A DNA stretch of 54,056 nt from Thermotogaceae bacterium (GTDB lineage: Bacteria; Thermotogota; Thermotogae; Thermotogales; Thermotogaceae): the NCBI GenBank assembly GCA_015489065.1, contig WGAO01000021.1, positions 1 through 54,056 of the forward strand, read 5' to 3'. Made by a program: the position numbers and the translations under genes. The notes under the pieces were generated by a model. It saw nothing but the letters and a program-made list of their open reading frames with translations, had not been told where the DNA came from and did not search any database. Shown piece by piece: positions 28,547 to 36,895 of the stretch (position 1 is the first letter of the stretch; every line of letters starts with the position of its first letter).

Positions 28547-30723
28547 TCTCCTTCACCCCCTCCGGTGGTGACGGAAAGATCGGCGCTTAGTTTCACTTTA
28601 AGATCTATTATTCCGTCACTTGATATGAGTTGATGACCAGATAACATAGCTGTTGCGCTGATGGGAAGCGTATCACCTGATAGATCTTCTTTTGATACTG
28701 ATATTTCACTTTTAAAAGCACCATCTTTTAAATCTACTTCGCTTTCACTCGATCCAACTTTTATTTCTATCTTTGGAGTGATTCCGCTTGTGTTCGTTCC
28801 TTCTATTGTAAGAGTTGCTGCGAGCACTTCTGCATCGGATTCGTGAAGGCTGGAGATATCCACGGGCTTGATAAGATCGCTGAGCGGCACCTTTATTTCC
28901 TTATCTTTAAGATCGAGCTCAAGCGGCACCTCAGCTTCAACTTTTGCGTAAAGTGGTTTGCTAATGTCTATCGTTGCCTCGTTTATGTTAAGAGCAACAT
29001 CATAATTCAGGTTGTTTCCTTTCATATCTGAAACGGCGTTTTTGAATGCTTCTATGAGATCGTTCAAAGATCCCGATTCCAGATCTGCAGATCCACTTTC
29101 GTTTCCAAAGGTTGCTTCTATCGTTCCATTTATATCCACATTTGAATTCAAAGTGGCAGACATGCTCATATAAGGAAGAATTCCTTTCATCATATCATCT
29201 ATTGAAAGATCTCCACTATAGATCAGAGTAGTTGAGTTCAAAACGACTTTGCTGAGCTCTATTCCACCTATGGTTATTGTCGCGCTGATCCCAAGGTTAC
29301 TTCCAAGTGTTACATTCCTTAGCGTGAGTTTTTCCCCGTCGTAATTTTCAGGTGAGGCTTCAAAAGATATGTCAAAGCTGTTGTCTATTAAGAGTCTTTC
29401 ACCACTCAGATCGACAAGTGTTACATCTGAGGAGCTCTTTTTCTCGATGACGAAGGATTTGTTGAGCTCCGGATCGAAGTCGCTTGATTTCAAGACAACA
29501 TTGACATTCATCGGAAGTGTTGAATCGTACTCAAGCTTTATCGTTCCGCCAGAGAAAGAGATGCTCTTTATGAGTTGAGAAAGCTCTCCAAGTGGAACAT
29601 TTTTCGAGGAAGATACAGCAAGGTCACTGCTCAGATACACAAGCGTGGCGACCTCAAGGTCTTCCAAAGCTCCGTTGATATCTACTTGCCTATCTAAAGA
29701 TTTCACGGTGGCATCGACAGTATCTATGCTCACGCTCACAGGAAGATTCACACTACCAAGGTCTGCTACTATCTTTCCGCTTTCAACGCTCATGGAATTG
29801 CCGCCAACACTTCCATTGACGCTGGCAAATTCAAGCTGAGGGCTTTCTATGACTAATTTCCCGCTCTCGATATCGAGTTCTTCGACTTTAGATGGTTTGT
29901 CTACGCTTTGATTAAAGTTCAGCTTAAGTCCTTCTAGGTAGATAATATCAAGATCTGGATTTATCGAGAGCATTATATCCCCTTCTCCGTGGTTAGAATC
30001 AGAGTGTATGGTCAGGGAGTATTCTATCTTCATCGAGCCGTCTCCAACTTCAAGTTCTTTTCCGCTGAGATCTATCAATGCTTCGTTGTTCTTGGCGGTG
30101 TAGCTTCCACTTACTACTACGTTTCCGTTTCCGTCTGTAACGGTGGCATCAACGCTTGCAAGGTTGACGTCATCCCACGGAAAACTCGCGGAAATAACTA
30201 TCGCTCCATTTACTTTGAAAGCAACAAGTTTTGATGAATCAATACCAAGATCGAGAGAAAGCTCTGTTGAATCGGTTGTGATATTTCCTGCAAGAAGTCC
30301 ATCTACGTGGATGCTTATATCCTGAGAAGAGAAACTTGGAGTATTTATACTCACCGATTGATTTATCTCACCTATCGTTGGTAGGTTTACTCCAAAGTTT
30401 ATCGGTATCTCTTCTGAAAGCTCCGGTATCTGAGAGCTTATGTCATTTGGTTTTAATTCAAATATAGTTGCGTTGTATGTTATCTTAACGGGACTTCCCT
30501 CTATAACATCCAATCCTTCTATGGTGCTTTTCAGATTCTCCAAGTTGCTCATTATCAGTTTGCCAGTATTGACCTCTGTAGCGATCACCGGGATATTTAC
30601 CGAAGTTTTGAGCTTTATCTTTGGTTTCTGAAGGTTCTGCAAGGCTTTTTCAGGATTTACACTACATGAAGATATCAAAATTGCTATGACTATGAGTGGA
30701 ACAAGCAAAAGCAGCTTTTTCAT
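28543..30723 (-). CDS. Large predicted lipoprotein, repetitive beta-rich
   Basis: A 726-aa exported protein of unknown family. The lipobox ISSC follows a hydrophobic signal (LLLLVPLIVIAILISSC). The rest lacks cysteine and consists of recurring beta segments with the theme 'I/V-D-[LI]-S-G' (VDLSGERLLIDNSFDISFEA, LIDLSGKELEVGDGSMKIEY), suggesting several copies of one domain. No enzymatic motif is visible. It heads a two-gene unit with the barrel-like protein, with its start behind AAGGAGGTG. A structural or adhesive envelope role is likely but unproven. Confidence 0.78.
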   Translation of the reverse strand: MKKLLLLVPLIVIAILISSCSVNPEKALQNLQKPKIKLKTSVNIPVIATEVNTGKLIMSNLENLKSTIEGLDVIEGSPVKITYNATIFELKPNDISSQIPELSEEIPINFGVNLPTIGEINQSVSINTPSFSSQDISIHVDGLLAGNITTDSTELSLDLGIDSSKLVAFKVNGAIVISASFPWDDVNLASVDATVTDGNGNVVVSGSYTAKNNEALIDLSGKELEVGDGSMKIEYSLTIHSDSNHGEGDIMLSINPDLDIIYLEGLKLNFNQSVDKPSKVEELDIESGKLVIESPQLEFASVNGSVGGNSMSVESGKIVADLGSVNLPVSVSIDTVDATVKSLDRQVDINGALEDLEVATLVYLSSDLAVSSSKNVPLGELSQLIKSISFSGGTIKLEYDSTLPMNVNVVLKSSDFDPELNKSFVIEKKSSSDVTLVDLSGERLLIDNSFDISFEASPENYDGEKLTLRNVTLGSNLGISATITIGGIELSKVVLNSTTLIYSGDLSIDDMMKGILPYMSMSATLNSNVDINGTIEATFGNESGSADLESGSLNDLIEAFKNAVSDMKGNNLNYDVALNINEATIDISKPLYAKVEAEVPLELDLKDKEIKVPLSDLIKPVDISSLHESDAEVLAATLTIEGTNTSGITPKIEIKVGSSESEVDLKDGAFKSEISVSKEDLSGDTLPISATAMLSGHQLISSDGIIDLKVKLSADLSVTTGGGEGE

Positions 30724-30744
30724 GGAAACACCTCCTTGAAATTT

Positions 30745-30775
30745 TGTCTAAAAAAGTGGCGGCTAAGCAGCCGCC
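30745..30775 (-). terminator. Intrinsic terminator after the cDPG-synthetase-like gene
   Basis: GGCGGCT-GCTT-AGCCGCC on the minus strand, followed by ACTTTTTT. The 7-bp GC stem lies 25 nt downstream of the stop and just before the lipoprotein gene. Confidence 0.9.
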
Positions 30776-30799
30776 CTGTGCATTTCCTCCAGATCTCAA

Positions 30800-32131
30800 T
30801 TACTTTTCTAATTTTTCAAAGAACTCTTTTATTATCTCCTCAAGATCAGGCTTTCCAATTTCCTGAAGTTCGTATCTAACCCTGACTGCTGGCTTGTTGA
30901 GATTTATGACTCTCCTTAAATCTATCGGTGTTCCAATGATCACGAGATCTGCATCTGAACTATTTATAGTTTCCTCAAGCTCTTTCATTTGCTTCTCGCC
31001 ATATCCCATGGCTGGGAGTATCACATCAAGGTGCTGGTACTTCTTGTAAGTATCTACTATCGATCCAACAGCAAACGGTCTTGGATCTATTATCTCGGCC
31101 GCTCCGAATTTCTTTGCAGCTATGTATCCTGCTCCGTATCTCATCTCGCCATGCGTTAGAGTCGGGCCGTCTTCTACTATTAAGACTCTCTTGCCCTTTA
31201 TGAGGTTCGGATCGTCTACGAATATCGGGCTCGCTGCATCGACAACAACGGCACTTGGATTCCATTTCTCTATATTTTTTCTCACGGTCTCTATTCCAGA
31301 AAGGTCCGCGGTCTCTTCTTTGTTTATCACTATGACATCAGCCATCAAAAGATTCGTCATTCCAGGATAGTACGAAACTTCATGGCCAGGCCGGTGCGGA
31401 TCGACTACTACTACAAACAGATCAGGTTTGTAGAACGGAAAGTCGTTGTTTCCTCCATCCCAGAGCACCACATCTGGATCGTCTTTGTAGACTTCTTCAA
31501 GAATCGCTTCGTAGTCAACCCCGGCATATATTATCGAGCCTCTGTCTATGTGAGGCTCATATTCTTCTCTCTCTTCTATCGTGCATTCGTACTTATCCAG
31601 GTCTTCATAAGTTTCAAACCTCTGCACTTTCTGCTTAACCAAATCTCCATAGGGCATTGGATGTCTTACTGAGACAACTTTTTTGCCCATAGATCTCAGA
31701 ATGTCGAGAATTCTTCTTGTTGTCTGGCTTTTTCCACATCCAGTTCTTATTGCTCCAACGGCTATCACGGGTTTTTTCGACTCTATCATGGTATTATCAG
31801 GTCCCATCAGCTTAAAGTCCGCTCCAGCTGCTAAAACTATAGAGGCTTTCGTCATGACATAGTCAAAGGGAAGATCTGAGTATGCAAGAACAACTTCATC
31901 GACTTTTTTCTCCTTTATTATCTTTGGAAGATCTTCCTCTGCGAGTATAGGGATTCCATTTGGATAGAGTTTTCCAGCCAGCTCTGGAGGATAAATTCTT
32001 CCTTCTATATCCGGTATTTGGGTGGCCGTAAAAGCAACTACTTCATACTCCTCGTTATCTCTAAAATATGTGTTGAAGTTATGAAAATCCCTTCCAGCTG
32101 CTCCCATTATGACTACTCTCTTTTTTCTCAA
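30800..32131 (-). CDS. P-loop NTPase, cyclic 2,3-diphosphoglycerate synthetase-like family
   Basis: A 443-aa cytoplasmic protein. The N-terminal Rossmann-like part begins [24 protein letters not shown]-like P-loop follows ([15 protein letters not shown], near residue 130) with downstream [14 protein letters not shown] and [10 protein letters not shown]. This family is commonly named after cDPG synthetase of methanogens, but bacterial members have no proven reaction and some could be metallochaperone-like GTPases. The ORF-track GTG (32140) lies within the Shine-Dalgarno, so the TTG at 32131 (AGGAGGTG, 6 nt) is preferred. It lies 27 nt after tRNA-Arg and is apparently co-transcribed. Confidence 0.75.
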   Translation of the reverse strand: MRKKRVVIMGAAGRDFHNFNTYFRDNEEYEVVAFTATQIPDIEGRIYPPELAGKLYPNGIPILAEEDLPKIIKEKKVDEVVLAYSDLPFDYVMTKASIVLAAGADFKLMGPDNTMIESKKPVIAVGAIRTGCGKSQTTRRILDILRSMGKKVVSVRHPMPYGDLVKQKVQRFETYEDLDKYECTIEEREEYEPHIDRGSIIYAGVDYEAILEEVYKDDPDVVLWDGGNNDFPFYKPDLFVVVVDPHRPGHEVSYYPGMTNLLMADVIVINKEETADLSGIETVRKNIEKWNPSAVVVDAASPIFVDDPNLIKGKRVLIVEDGPTLTHGEMRYGAGYIAAKKFGAAEIIDPRPFAVGSIVDTYKKYQHLDVILPAMGYGEKQMKELEETINSSDADLVIIGTPIDLRRVINLNKPAVRVRYELQEIGKPDLEEIIKEFFEKLEK

Positions 32132-32158
32132 CTCGTTCACCTCCTCTGATTTTTTCAG

Positions 32159-32232
32159 TGTGCCCGGCGGGATTTGAACCCGCGACTTCCGGATCCGGAG
32201 TCCGGCGCTCTATCCAGCTGAGCTACGGGCAC
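32159..32232 (-). tRNA. tRNA-Arg (anticodon CCG)
   Basis: On the minus strand a full cloverleaf of 74 nt folds by eye. Acceptor GTGCCCG/CGGGCAC with discriminator A; D arm GCTC...GAGC; anticodon stem CCGGA/TCCGG with loop CTCCGGA (anticodon CCG, reading CGG); T arm GCGGG-TTCAAAT-CCCGC. CCA is not encoded. The first ten nucleotides also hold the last codons and the TAG stop of the ruvX gene. Confidence 0.97.
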
Positions 32233-32870
32233 ACGATCTTTCCGCCTCTTGACAGAAGGTTTTCCACCTTCTCCGGCTCTGCAGTTATGATTATATCGTA
32301 ATCACCTTCTAAAAATTCCTCAAATCTTTCGACAAAATTCACTCTTTTTTTGAAAAGGTAAGCTATGTAGGGATTCTCCTGGAGAACATCTATTTTTTTA
32401 GCCTTTATCCTGTCAAGAATTGATACATCTGGTATGTTATGGATGAGGACTCTTTTTCCATCTATATGATCTATGTCGAATTTTGGAAGGTCGTCTGGAA
32501 TTTTCAAAGCGGCATCTGGATTTCTGATGAAGTTCTCGAATATCAGAGAAGCGCTCACAGCGTCCACCGGTTTACTGTTTTTCGACTTCCTGAGTATTTC
32601 GTGTGCGATCTTTGTAGAGAGCCTCTCGTCCACCATTCTCACATCAAATCCCTTGTCTTTTAACTTTTTGGCGAAATCTATGCTCTCAAAGGTCTGGCAG
32701 GAGTATCTTCCGCTCATGGACAAAGGCAGTCCAACCACGATAACGGAAGGCTTGAGATCCACTGCCATTTTTTCTATTCCTTTTTTAGAGGTCACACCTA
32801 TATTGGATGGTTGGATTTCACCGTAAGCGTAACCGAATCTCTTTTGTCCAAAATCTATTGCGAGTATCAT
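32223..32870 (-). CDS. ruvX: YqgF/RuvX-family putative Holliday junction resolvase with C-terminal extension
   Basis: A 215-aa protein. Residues 1-130 form the RNase H-like YqgF fold with conserved acidic sites: [38 protein letters not shown], and [13 protein letters not shown]. This family matures the 16S rRNA 5' end and/or resolves junctions. The usual length is about 140 aa. Here about 80 extra residues follow ([20 protein letters not shown]..., [16 protein letters not shown]), of no family I know. The start overlaps recJ (ATGA). The TAG stop lies inside tRNA-Arg. Confidence 0.85.
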   Translation of the reverse strand: MILAIDFGQKRFGYAYGEIQPSNIGVTSKKGIEKMAVDLKPSVIVVGLPLSMSGRYSCQTFESIDFAKKLKDKGFDVRMVDERLSTKIAHEILRKSKNSKPVDAVSASLIFENFIRNPDAALKIPDDLPKFDIDHIDGKRVLIHNIPDVSILDRIKAKKIDVLQENPYIAYLFKKRVNFVERFEEFLEGDYDIIITAEPEKVENLLSRGGKIVCP

Positions 32871-35455
32871 ATTATCTCACCGGGATCTTGGAGATGCCTC
32901 AAGATACTTCTTGTACCCTTTTCCAAGATTTTCCTGGTGATATTCTCATAATATATTTCATCGAGACCATCTAATTCGAATTTTTCTTCGTCATAGTTGA
33001 GAGACAAAACGAAAGTTTTGTCATCCAACACAGGATGGACAGCATCTAAAAGTTCGTAGAGTGTTCTGGGTTTTGATAGAAAAAAAACCTCGTTTCCCGG
33101 TATAAATGTCGGAAGGCCGTCTGTAGATGGTGTAGTTGCGAACTTTTTCAAAGCTTTTCTTTTTATCAAATTCACTATGGAAGCTCTCTGAAATCTATTC
33201 ATATCGTTTGAGTAATATTGGCCCGACGTGAGATCTTTGTATTCTTCTGGATTTCTGGATACTATAGCAAATGACTTAGAAAAAGGCTTAAAACCGCTCT
33301 GCATTTGTATTCTAACCTTTAGTTTCTTAAGTTTTACTCTGAGTTTCTTGAACCTCATGTCAACGAGCAGAGGCCTGATCCCGTCTGGTATTCTTGTTCC
33401 TATCGCTATTTTACTCATCTTTGAAATTCTCTTTATGAATTCCTCAACTTCCTCAATTCCCCTCATCTTGAGGAGTATCTGAGGTTCTAATACAACGATC
33501 TCGGAGTCAATTTCTTCTTCTAAAAATTCTTCTATAGTTAGAAAATCTTCATCGTTTATCTCAATGTGTCTTCGCAAACTGTTTGCTATATGTTCTTTCA
33601 TCGTTTTGCAGCAAACAATGAATTTTTTCTTTCCAACGAGTTTCATCAGTATGGAGTTCCTCGTTCTTATATCAACGAATACAGCACTCCTATCTTCTAT
33701 CTCGTCTACCAGACTTCCTCGTTTTTTCATTATTATCTCTTCTTTGTCAAACTTGCTCCTTGTTTTGAGATCCACCATTGAATCTATTTCATCTATTCCG
33801 CTCTTAAATTTCGCATCGACAACCTTGAGCTTTGGCGACAGAAAATTGGGTTCAATTTCACAGAGAACATCCATTTTCGCTGCTCCTTGTCTTATCATTG
33901 TGGAAAAGTCTTTATCTATTCCCATCCAAACGGCGTTTACATTTCTCCCATCTCTTCTGAGAGTTAGATTCACTGAGTTTCCTCCATTGAAGAAAGAGGC
34001 TTTCTTTATATCCAAATTCTTCATAAGGAAAACCAGTGGAGGATTCCCAAGACCAAACGGTTCGAATAGGTCTATGACCTCGAAAAGCTCTGGATTTATA
34101 TCACGAGGATTTATTTCCGCATCTATGTTGATTGCTTTCTCCTCGACTTTGAGATCTACTTCTCTCATGAAATCTCTGAGCTTTTCATATTCAGACCGCT
34201 TTATCGTGAATCCAACAGCCATTGTATGCCCGCCGAATTCCTCAAAGAGTCCCTCAAATTTCTGGAATACCTCGTATATGTTTGCTCCATTAACGCTCCT
34301 TGCAGAGCCTTTCCCTAAGCCATTACTGAACGATATCACGAGTGCTGGTTTTCCGTACTTGTTCGCTATCCTACTTGCCACTATTCCTATTACGCCAACA
34401 TGCCAGTTTTCTCCTCCAACAACTATCACAGATCCTTTGTGGAGCTCTCTCTCTTCCACCATCTCAACAGCTTCTTTGAATATACTCGTCTCTATTTCTT
34501 GACGAAGAAGATTGTGACTTAAAAGCTTTTCCACCATCTTTTCTGCTTCCTGTTCACTTTCTGACACCACTAATCTGAAAGCATCCATTGCAGTTCCCAT
34601 TCTTCCAGCGGCGTTGAGTCGTGGCGCGATTTTGTAGCTTATATCTTTTGATCTTATCTCATTGAGCCCTAATTTACTGACCAATTTTCTTAGACCTGGT
34701 CTTTTTCTGGATTTTCCTAGGATTTTTAATCCTTCTTTCACATAGAATCTGTTCTCGTCTGACAGAGTTACCATATCTGCTACCGTTCCAAGTGCGACTA
34801 GATCCAAACAATCTTTGATATCCTCGAAACTCATACCAAATCTATCAGCGAGAGCTTGAATAAGTTTGAACGCTACACCAACTCCAGCGAGTTCTTTAAA
34901 TGGATACCTATCTCCTGGTCTGTGGGGATTCACCAATGCATCAGCTGGAGGGAGGATGTCTTTGACTTCATGGTGATCTGTGACGACGACTGTGAGCCCT
35001 AGCCTTTTTGCTTCTTCCAGCTCCTCTACAGCCGTTGATCCACAGTCAACAGTTAGAAGGATGTCCCCGTTGTTTTTTGCAAAATCTCTAACCGCTTGAA
35101 GACTTATTCCATATCCTTCGTTCATTCTATCTGGAATGTACACATCAACTTTCCAGCCCTTTTTCTTCATAAAGGAATAGAGGAGAGATGCACCTGTTAT
35201 TCCATCTACATCATAATCTCCATGTATCAATATTTTCTTTTTCTTCTTCCAGGCCTCTATTAGTATATCTACAGCTTTATCCATATCTGTCATAAGGAAT
35301 GGATCGTAGACGAATTTTTCAGTTGGATATAGATAATTCTCAATATCCTCAATCTTCCTTCTGAGGATAATTTCAGAAGCAAGCTTTGGTATCCCAAAAA
35401 AACTTGAGATCTTTTCGATCTCATTTCGATTTACATCTTCGTATACCCACCTCAC
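32867..35455 (-). CDS. recJ: Single-stranded-DNA-specific exonuclease RecJ, long form
   Basis: A 862-aa 5'-3' ssDNA exonuclease for recombination and repair. DHH motifs are in order: HGDYDVDGITGASLL, LLTVDCGSTA, VVTDHHEV, LVNPHRPG, ALGTVADM, LNAAGRMG; then DHHA1 (GGHTMAVGF) and an OB-fold segment. Residues after about 570 (300 aa, EIDSMVDLKTRSKFDKEEII onward) exceed the E. coli-size protein. They may correspond to the C-terminal extension known in some Firmicute RecJ proteins. The GTG start has a weak AAGGA site. Confidence 0.93.
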   Translation of the reverse strand: MRWVYEDVNRNEIEKISSFFGIPKLASEIILRRKIEDIENYLYPTEKFVYDPFLMTDMDKAVDILIEAWKKKKKILIHGDYDVDGITGASLLYSFMKKKGWKVDVYIPDRMNEGYGISLQAVRDFAKNNGDILLTVDCGSTAVEELEEAKRLGLTVVVTDHHEVKDILPPADALVNPHRPGDRYPFKELAGVGVAFKLIQALADRFGMSFEDIKDCLDLVALGTVADMVTLSDENRFYVKEGLKILGKSRKRPGLRKLVSKLGLNEIRSKDISYKIAPRLNAAGRMGTAMDAFRLVVSESEQEAEKMVEKLLSHNLLRQEIETSIFKEAVEMVEERELHKGSVIVVGGENWHVGVIGIVASRIANKYGKPALVISFSNGLGKGSARSVNGANIYEVFQKFEGLFEEFGGHTMAVGFTIKRSEYEKLRDFMREVDLKVEEKAINIDAEINPRDINPELFEVIDLFEPFGLGNPPLVFLMKNLDIKKASFFNGGNSVNLTLRRDGRNVNAVWMGIDKDFSTMIRQGAAKMDVLCEIEPNFLSPKLKVVDAKFKSGIDEIDSMVDLKTRSKFDKEEIIMKKRGSLVDEIEDRSAVFVDIRTRNSILMKLVGKKKFIVCCKTMKEHIANSLRRHIEINDEDFLTIEEFLEEEIDSEIVVLEPQILLKMRGIEEVEEFIKRISKMSKIAIGTRIPDGIRPLLVDMRFKKLRVKLKKLKVRIQMQSGFKPFSKSFAIVSRNPEEYKDLTSGQYYSNDMNRFQRASIVNLIKRKALKKFATTPSTDGLPTFIPGNEVFFLSKPRTLYELLDAVHPVLDDKTFVLSLNYDEEKFELDGLDEIYYENITRKILEKGTRSILRHLQDPGEII

Positions 35456-35494
35456 CGTCCTTCAACCTTCTTTCCATATTATTTTATTTGTTTG

Positions 35495-35503
35495 ATTATA
35501 CCA
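35495..35503 (-). promoter_or_regulatory. Extended -10 for recJ operon
   Basis: TGGTATAAT on the minus strand (35503-35495) is a perfect TATAAT preceded by TGG, 40 nt before the recJ GTG. No standard -35 is clear. Confidence 0.55.
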
Positions 35504-35520
35504 TTTGAAAGATATAGGGG

Positions 35521-35526
35521 TATAAT
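35521..35526 (+). promoter_or_regulatory. -10 element for the macrodomain gene
   Basis: TATAAT with GGGG immediately upstream, 32 nt before the GTG start. The nearest TTGAAA is only 10 nt upstream, so a -35 is not supported. It diverges from the recJ promoter in a 103-nt gap. Confidence 0.45.
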
Positions 35527-35558
35527 TAAAACAGTACAAAAAATAGGGGTGATCTGCA

Positions 35559-36128
35559 GTGGGGAAGGTTAAAAAAGTAATAATTTTGAATGATAAGGAG
35601 ATAGAAATAGTTACTGGAGATATCACCGATGAATCCACAGATGCTATAGTGAACGCCGCAAATTCTCATCTTCAACATGGTGGTGGAGTTGCTGCAGCTA
35701 TAATCAGAGCTGGTGGATACGAGATACAGAGGGAATCAAATGAGTATGTGAAAAAACATGGACCTGTTCCAACAGGCCAAGCTGCAGTAACTGGAGCTGG
35801 GAATTTGAAGGCGAAATATGTAATCCATACAGTTGGGCCGGTTTGGAGAGGTGGAAACAATGGAGAAGAGGATAAGCTTTTTCAAGCAGTCTACAATGCA
35901 CTTTTGCGCGCACACGAACTTGGAATTGAAAGTATTGCCATGCCGGCGATAAGCATGGGAATATTTGGATTTCCAAAAGATAAGGGGACTAGAATAATGC
36001 TCAAAGCGATAGAAAAATTCTTCAAAGATTATCCTGAAACCTCTGTGAAAAAAGTTAGGATTGTAAATCTCTTTGACGAGATGAGTGAAGAGTTCTTGAA
36101 AGCGTCAAAGGAAGTTTTTGGAGTCTGA
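35559..36128 (+). CDS. Macrodomain protein (ADP-ribose/O-acetyl-ADP-ribose hydrolase type)
   Basis: A 189-aa single macrodomain of the MacroD/YmdB type that binds ADP-ribose and may remove it from proteins or deacetylate O-acetyl-ADP-ribose. Motifs: GDITDESTDAIVNAANSHL, HGGGVAAAIIRAGG, TGAGNLKAKYVIHTVGP, AMPAISMGIFGFP. The GTG start follows AGGGGTGAT. Together with the Nudix gene in this window it could form an ADP-ribose recycling route, but the two are not linked. Confidence 0.92.
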   Translation: MGKVKKVIILNDKEIEIVTGDITDESTDAIVNAANSHLQHGGGVAAAIIRAGGYEIQRESNEYVKKHGPVPTGQAAVTGAGNLKAKYVIHTVGPVWRGGNNGEEDKLFQAVYNALLRAHELGIESIAMPAISMGIFGFPKDKGTRIMLKAIEKFFKDYPETSVKKVRIVNLFDEMSEEFLKASKEVFGV

Positions 36129-36137
36129 GGAGGGATT

Positions 36138-36545
36138 TTGTTGGATTACATAAACGTAGATGTTGGTTATGATCTTATAAAAAAGTTTATAGAAAGCTTT
36201 GGAGAATTCCATGAGGTTAAGATTGAAAGGAAAGACCAGGTTTTAAACATCATTCTGACTAGCAAAATCATGGGGTTTATGAAGATACCCATTTCTATAA
36301 AGTTCAAATTGAAACACACCCAATCTTCTCCAGAAGATCCTGTTATATTTTCCATTGATGCGATGTCTATGATAAAGAAGATAATAAAAGATCACTCAGG
36401 AGGGATTTTTGAATACGATGGTGATGAACTTAGAATATTTCCCCACAAGATAACACCATTTTTGAAAAAATTCGTCATATTCGATATCAATTTCAAAGAC
36501 GAGATGGTTTCCATGAAACTCAAACCTTATATGGCAGGTGCTTGA
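36138..36545 (+). CDS. Hypothetical protein
   Basis: A 135-aa protein I do not recognise. It has no signal peptide, membrane helix or cysteine. The sequence is alternating beta-like with many Lys, Ile and Phe (VKIERKDQVLNIILTSKIMGF, MKIPISIKFKLKH), hinting at a small beta-sheet lipid- or ligand-binding fold. It starts (TTG, after GGAGGG) 10 nt after the macrodomain gene. The end overlaps the next promoter region. Confidence 0.7.
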   Translation: MLDYINVDVGYDLIKKFIESFGEFHEVKIERKDQVLNIILTSKIMGFMKIPISIKFKLKHTQSSPEDPVIFSIDAMSMIKKIIKDHSGGIFEYDGDELRIFPHKITPFLKKFVIFDINFKDEMVSMKLKPYMAGA

Positions 36546-36557
36546 CAGCAAGAAATG

Positions 36558-36566
36558 TGGTAGAAT
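36558..36566 (+). promoter_or_regulatory. Extended -10 for the DUF59-prmC pair
   Basis: TGGTAGAAT at 36558-36566, 20 nt before the DUF59 ATG. A TTGACA lies at 36542-36547 but only 13 nt from the -10, too close for a normal -35, so the extended -10 is the main signal. This would give an internal promoter separate from the macrodomain transcript. Confidence 0.5.
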
Positions 36567-36586
36567 TCGCTCTGGAGGTGAAGAAT

Positions 36587-36895
36587 ATGCCAGAAAATAG
36601 GTTGACCGAAGAAAAAATCAAAGAAGCCCTTAAGGATGTTATAGATTATGAAGTTGGCCTTGATGTTGTGTCATTGGGTTTGATATACAACATAGAAGTG
36701 GATGATAATAACAATGTGAAAATCCTTATGACTCTTACGACTCCAATGTGTCCGCTCGGCCCGATGATAGTTTCCGATGTGGAGAGAAAATTGAAAGAAC
36801 TTGGTGCAAACGAAGTCGAGGTGGAACTCACATTCGATCCCCCGTGGTCTCCAGAAATGATGGATCCAGAGATAAGAAAAGCGATGGGCATATGA
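36587..36895 (+). CDS. DUF59/MIP18 family protein (SufT/PaaD-like)
   Basis: A 102-aa protein of the family involved in iron-sulfur cluster maturation. The fold signature is clear: KEALKDVIDYEVGLDVVSLGLIYNI, MTLTTPMCPLGPMI with the conserved cysteine, and VELTFDPPWSPEMM. It resembles T. maritima TM0487, which likewise precedes prmC. The ORF-track TTG at 36542 lies upstream of the promoter; the ATG at 36587 follows GGAGGTG. The stop overlaps prmC (ATGA). Confidence 0.9.
   Translation: MPENRLTEEKIKEALKDVIDYEVGLDVVSLGLIYNIEVDDNNNVKILMTLTTPMCPLGPMIVSDVERKLKELGANEVEVELTFDPPWSPEMMDPEIRKAMGI

Noticed and set aside
33564-34502. 312-aa plus-strand ORF antisense to recJ
   Set aside because: Ser/Phe/Ile-rich shadow of the recJ coding frame, with no domain motif and no ribosome site.
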